A stretch of 7,703 nucleotides of DNA from CAYFLR01 sp964343805 (GTDB taxonomy: Bacteria > Bdellovibrionota_B > Oligoflexia > CAYFLR01): NCBI GenBank assembly GCA_964343805.1, contig CAYFLR010000114.1, positions 1 through 7,703 of the forward strand. The letters run 5' to 3'. Made by a program: the position numbers and the translations under genes. The notes below the pieces were generated by a model, which saw only the letters and a program-made list of their open reading frames with translations, searched no databases and had not been told where the DNA came from. Positions 5,017 to 7,703 of the stretch are shown here, piece after piece (the stretch's first letter is position 1; every line of letters starts with the position of its first letter).

Positions 5017-7617
5017 ATGACAAAAACTCTCTGCTCTCTATTTTTACTTCTCTCACATTTAATAGGAATTCTCTATTTAACGAGCTGTGAAAGTGGTCTA
5101 AATAAAAAAGAGGAAAAAACCATAAAATTGAATAGCGCTGCTGAGGATTCAAGCCCAGGTTCCAATTCAAATAACAATTCAAATGACAATTTAATAGTGA
5201 GTGAAACGGCATCATCTGAGTTACCCTCCTTTATCACTGGAGTCACTAAAAATAGAGATGGATCTAAAGTTTTAAAAAATGTTAAAGTCTATTTAAAAGG
5301 TTCCCCTGCCAATGTAGTCGTTTCTGATGACAATGGGATTTTTAATCTCAAGGCTCCTAAGGCCAGCCCTAAAGCGAGTCCTAAAGCCAGCCCTAAGGCC
5401 AGTCCTAAGGCCAGTCCTAAGGCCAGTCCTAAATTAGTTCAAGCCTTAAAAACTGTTAACTCCAGTCCATTAGCCACACTTATCATGATTTACCAGAACC
5501 CAGTTCAAAGCTTAGGTTTGACTCATACATTGGATCTTGAGAAAAAAGAGACCTATCAAATAGGAGAACTCAATTTGAAAGAAACAGGGGTTATCTCTGG
5601 TACTGTAACCTTACTGGGGAGTAAGGATTTCACTGGAATAGATGTCTATGTACCTGGAACAAATTTTACCGCTAAAACTGATTTTTATGGCAAATTTAAT
5701 ATTTATTATATCCCAGTGGGTGATTGGCATATTTTGGCAGAAAAAGATGGGTTTTACCCCTTATCAACTGACCCAATTCATGAAACAGTTCTTATGAATC
5801 AAGGAAATTCCTACAGCATTAAGGCTAAAGAAGTTACTCAATTGAATCATGAATGGGTTTTAAGCCCTTCCTTTGGTGTTAACGCTGTTATAACAGTTGT
5901 TGACAGTGAAAATAAGACCATAAGACACTCTTCAAGCAAGAAAGTGAGCTTTAACTTACTTTATTCACCTAACGCAACCATTATGAAATATTCAACCGAT
6001 GTAAACTTTGTGGGGGTTGAATGGCAAAAGCTTTCATCTACCATTAATTATGAATTTGAATCACACGGAAAACAAATTCTTTATTTTAAATTCTCCGATG
6101 ATGATGGCATAGAAACGGCTGCTATTCCCGTTACAATTATCGTATTAGACTTAGATGAAGATGGAGTTTCAGACAGTGTTGATTGTGATCCCCAAGATAG
6201 TTCTCGCTTTCAATTATTGAATTATCTCTATAAGGATGAAGACAATGATGGTTATACTATCCATTCCCCTGGAGAGATATGCACTGATAATTATTTGCCC
6301 CCTACCCTGTCAAATAGTTTGGGATTAGGGATGGATTGTAACGATAATGATAGTAGCAAGTATAATTCTATTTTGAGTTATCAAGATGAAGATGGAGACC
6401 AATTTGGTTCTGGTACAGCTATTAACTTATGCACTGGAAACTCCCTGCCAACAGGTTATGTAGAAAATAATTTTGATTGTGATGACACCAATGATGAAAT
6501 TATAAACAACTGCAGTGTTGGCTGCATGGCCCCACCTTGCCCTCATCCTAAAGGATCTGGAAATGGTTCATTTGGATATGGCATACCCATCTCTAATTTT
6601 GAGAAGCATTACACCCTTTCTTCCCTTTTGGGAGATTTGAATCAAGATGCATATTTAGACTATATTGCTGGTAACGGGAGCAACACAGTGAATTATTATT
6701 TTCTCGGTGCCCCTGAGACCATTTGGCAAAATGTGGATTATGTATCCCTGGAGAGTAACAGTACTCAGACATTAAGATTAGGAGATTTGAATAATGATAA
6801 TATATTGGATCTTGTTGCAGTTAATAATCAAGGGGACAATTTCTATTATTTAGGGATTGGTAACGGCACATTCTCACCGTCTGTCTCATTTACAACTAAC
6901 GATAAGACAAATGCTTTAGCCCTGGCAGACTTCAATGGAGACAATAAATTGGACATTGTGATCGGTAATAACCCTGACAGTGGAACAGATTTTATAGTTT
7001 TAACACAAGGAAACGATCTTAGTTTCACCTCCACCACCTCCCTGACCTTGGGAGGGAACATTAAGGATATTCAAGTTGCTGATTTAAACGGTGATAACAA
7101 ACTGGATCTGGTAGTAGCTGAATTCACAAAAATAACCTCATTTTTAGGCAATGGAGACGGCACCTTTCAAGCAGGTGTTCAAGCCGCAAATACACCCATA
7201 AAAAATAATCGTATTAGTTTAGGACATTTGAATCCCGACATAGATCAATTTATTGATATTGCCGTTGCCCAAAGCCATGAAACAAATATGGTTATTTTGG
7301 GTAATGGGGATGGTACATTTCAAAGTGGCAGTGATCTAGATGCAAAAGCAAATAGTACTGGAGATGTTAGCTTAGCTGACTTCAATGGAGACAATAAATT
7401 AGATGTGGTATTTGCCAACGGTTCTGGGCAGAGTCTTTATTATTTAAGCAATGGAGACGGAACTTTTCAAGATGGTATTTTATTATCCATCTCAGGGATT
7501 AGAGCTTATAGTGTTGCAGTGGGAGACATTAATAATGATGGAAAAGTTGATATTATCCTAGGTACGGCTCTGTATGACAGTGGAGATGGTATCAACCGAT
7601 ATTATTTGGGAAAGTAG
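5017..7617 (+). CDS. Large surface lipoprotein with carboxypeptidase-regulatory-like, MopE-like and seven FG-GAP/VCBS repeats
   Basis: From ATG 5017 the protein is 866 residues. The frame also allows TTG 4984, but ATG 5017 gives a normal signal peptide (MTKTL, hydrophobic run, LTSC) with lipidated Cys24; AAGAG at 5002-5006 is a weak ribosome binding site. Residues 25-71 are a Ser/Asn/Glu-rich tether. Residues 72-114 and 191-248 resemble carboxypeptidase-regulatory-like beta-sandwiches (GVISGTVTL, KTDFYGKFNI, LAEKDGFYP), the first interrupted by six KASP units (115-138). Residues 249-377 look Ig-like and end in LYFKFSDDDGIE. Residues 378-508 are an Asp/Cys-rich region (DLDEDGVSDSVDCDPQD, YKDEDNDGY, YQDEDGDQFG, DCDDTND) like thrombospondin type 3 and MopE metal-binding repeats. 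Residues 539-850 hold seven D-x-N-x-D-x-x-x-D calcium loops, about 50 apart, interleaved with LGNGDGTF motifs: a seven-bladed integrin-alpha-like propeller. It probably lies on the cell surface, binding calcium and a ligand; the ligand is unknown. Confidence 0.88.
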   Translation: MTKTLCSLFLLLSHLIGILYLTSCESGLNKKEEKTIKLNSAAEDSSPGSNSNNNSNDNLIVSETASSELPSFITGVTKNRDGSKVLKNVKVYLKGSPANVVVSDDNGIFNLKAPKASPKASPKASPKASPKASPKASPKLVQALKTVNSSPLATLIMIYQNPVQSLGLTHTLDLEKKETYQIGELNLKETGVISGTVTLLGSKDFTGIDVYVPGTNFTAKTDFYGKFNIYYIPVGDWHILAEKDGFYPLSTDPIHETVLMNQGNSYSIKAKEVTQLNHEWVLSPSFGVNAVITVVDSENKTIRHSSSKKVSFNLLYSPNATIMKYSTDVNFVGVEWQKLSSTINYEFESHGKQILYFKFSDDDGIETAAIPVTIIVLDLDEDGVSDSVDCDPQDSSRFQLLNYLYKDEDNDGYTIHSPGEICTDNYLPPTLSNSLGLGMDCNDNDSSKYNSILSYQDEDGDQFGSGTAINLCTGNSLPTGYVENNFDCDDTNDEIINNCSVGCMAPPCPHPKGSGNGSFGYGIPISNFEKHYTLSSLLGDLNQDAYLDYIAGNGSNTVNYYFLGAPETIWQNVDYVSLESNSTQTLRLGDLNNDNILDLVAVNNQGDNFYYLGIGNGTFSPSVSFTTNDKTNALALADFNGDNKLDIVIGNNPDSGTDFIVLTQGNDLSFTSTTSLTLGGNIKDIQVADLNGDNKLDLVVAEFTKITSFLGNGDGTFQAGVQAANTPIKNNRISLGHLNPDIDQFIDIAVAQSHETNMVILGNGDGTFQSGSDLDAKANSTGDVSLADFNGDNKLDVVFANGSGQSLYYLSNGDGTFQDGILLSISGIRAYSVAVGDINNDGKVDIILGTALYDSGDGINRYYLGK
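5359..5430 (+). repeat. 12-bp minisatellite, six copies, encoding KASP
   Basis: Six tandem in-frame 12-bp units (such as AAGGCCAGTCCT) encode Lys-Ala-Ser-Pro six times, preceded by a related KAP. The last three units (5395-5430) are identical at the DNA level, which suggests recent slippage or expansion. Because 12 is a multiple of three, copy-number change would lengthen or shorten a basic, Pro-rich surface loop without breaking the frame. Confidence 0.92.
6631..7560 (+). repeat. Seven FG-GAP/VCBS repeat units, period about 150 bp
   Basis: Calcium-loop motifs begin at 6631, 6781, 6925, 7078, 7222, 7375 and 7522. The fifth (HLNPDIDQFIDIAV) departs from the pattern with extra residues. Units three and six share a 23-bp stretch identical at DNA level (6928-6950 and 7378-7400), a sign of recent blade duplication or gene conversion. 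Confidence 0.85.
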
Positions 7618-7658
7618 GATAATCAGAATGAGTTTCCCCGATTTTTTCTGATGTTATC
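7618..7658 (+). terminator. Imperfect hairpin after the large lipoprotein gene
   Basis: Directly after the stop codon, GATAA-TCAGAA (7618-7628) pairs with TTCTGA (7646-7651) and TTATC (7654-7658) across a two-base bulge, with a loop of about 17 nt containing six T. No T-tract follows the stem, so it is a weak terminator candidate or a processing or protective hairpin. Confidence 0.3.
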
Positions 7659-7703
7659 AAGAATATCTTGGATCATGTTGGCTTGCCTTCCAAAGCTCCC
7701 TCA

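Noticed and set aside
5000..5215. Minus-strand ORFs at 5000-5215, 6846-7061, 2752-2994 and 895-1083
   Set aside because: All are antisense shadows of well-supported plus-strand coding sequence, without ribosome binding sites or recognisable domains.
7623..7703. Minus-strand ORF entering from the right edge (ending RKNRGNSF)
   Set aside because: An in-frame TGA lies at the window edge (7701-7703), so only about 25 codons are open; too short and unrecognised to call a convergent gene.
7651..7703. Plus-strand ATG at 7651 as the start of a next lipoprotein gene
   Set aside because: The ATG lies inside the hairpin stem, has no ribosome binding site, and the stretch before the LAC motif is too short and contains an Arg, unlike a signal peptide.

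Overview
The window is AT-rich DNA from a Gram-negative-type bacterium. Three predicted lipoproteins carry type II signal peptides, ribosome binding sites are AGGAG-like, and at least two genes probably start with TTG. The mix of low GC, small Cys-containing lipoproteins and a large FG-GAP/VCBS plus MopE-like calcium-binding surface lipoprotein would suit a Leptospira-like spirochaete or an AT-rich Bdellovibrionota relative. The sequence alone does not settle which. There are no rRNA, tRNA or CRISPR features and no housekeeping operon, so this is accessory, surface-protein-rich and partly decaying DNA.

Layout, left to right. Positions 2-967 hold the 3' part of an unrecognised gene whose start lies outside the window. 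Its apparent C-terminus continues in another frame to 1097, so a one-base frameshift is likely. Positions 1098-1592 are non-coding, with one 9-bp inverted repeat and a weak promoter. Positions 1593-1925 encode a small ASCH-domain protein that starts at TTG and lacks the usual C-terminus. Positions 2082-3043 are a tyrosine recombinase broken by a single-base frameshift near 2297, with Gln where the family has His/Trp. Positions 3153-3644 encode a small Cys-rich lipoprotein behind a good sigma70-type promoter and ribosome binding site. An identical 16-bp direct repeat (1962-1977 and 3726-3741) brackets the recombinase and this lipoprotein, which suggests a minimal integrative element or its remains. 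Positions 4304-3792 (minus strand) encode a second small lipoprotein, convergent with the first. Positions 4520-4654 are the C-terminal scrap of an IS3-type transposase. Positions 4655-5016 hold no conventional gene, but contain two overlapping micro-ORFs and a 15-bp tandem duplication. Positions 5017-7617 encode an 866-residue multidomain lipoprotein: carboxypeptidase-regulatory-like domains, a KASP minisatellite, an Asp/Cys-rich MopE-like metal-binding section and a C-terminal array of seven FG-GAP/VCBS blades.

The genes do not form one pathway. The common themes are exported or surface proteins and past mobile-element activity (recombinase, direct repeats, IS3 scrap, single-base lesions). 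The two single-base lesions should be checked against raw reads before being treated as biology.
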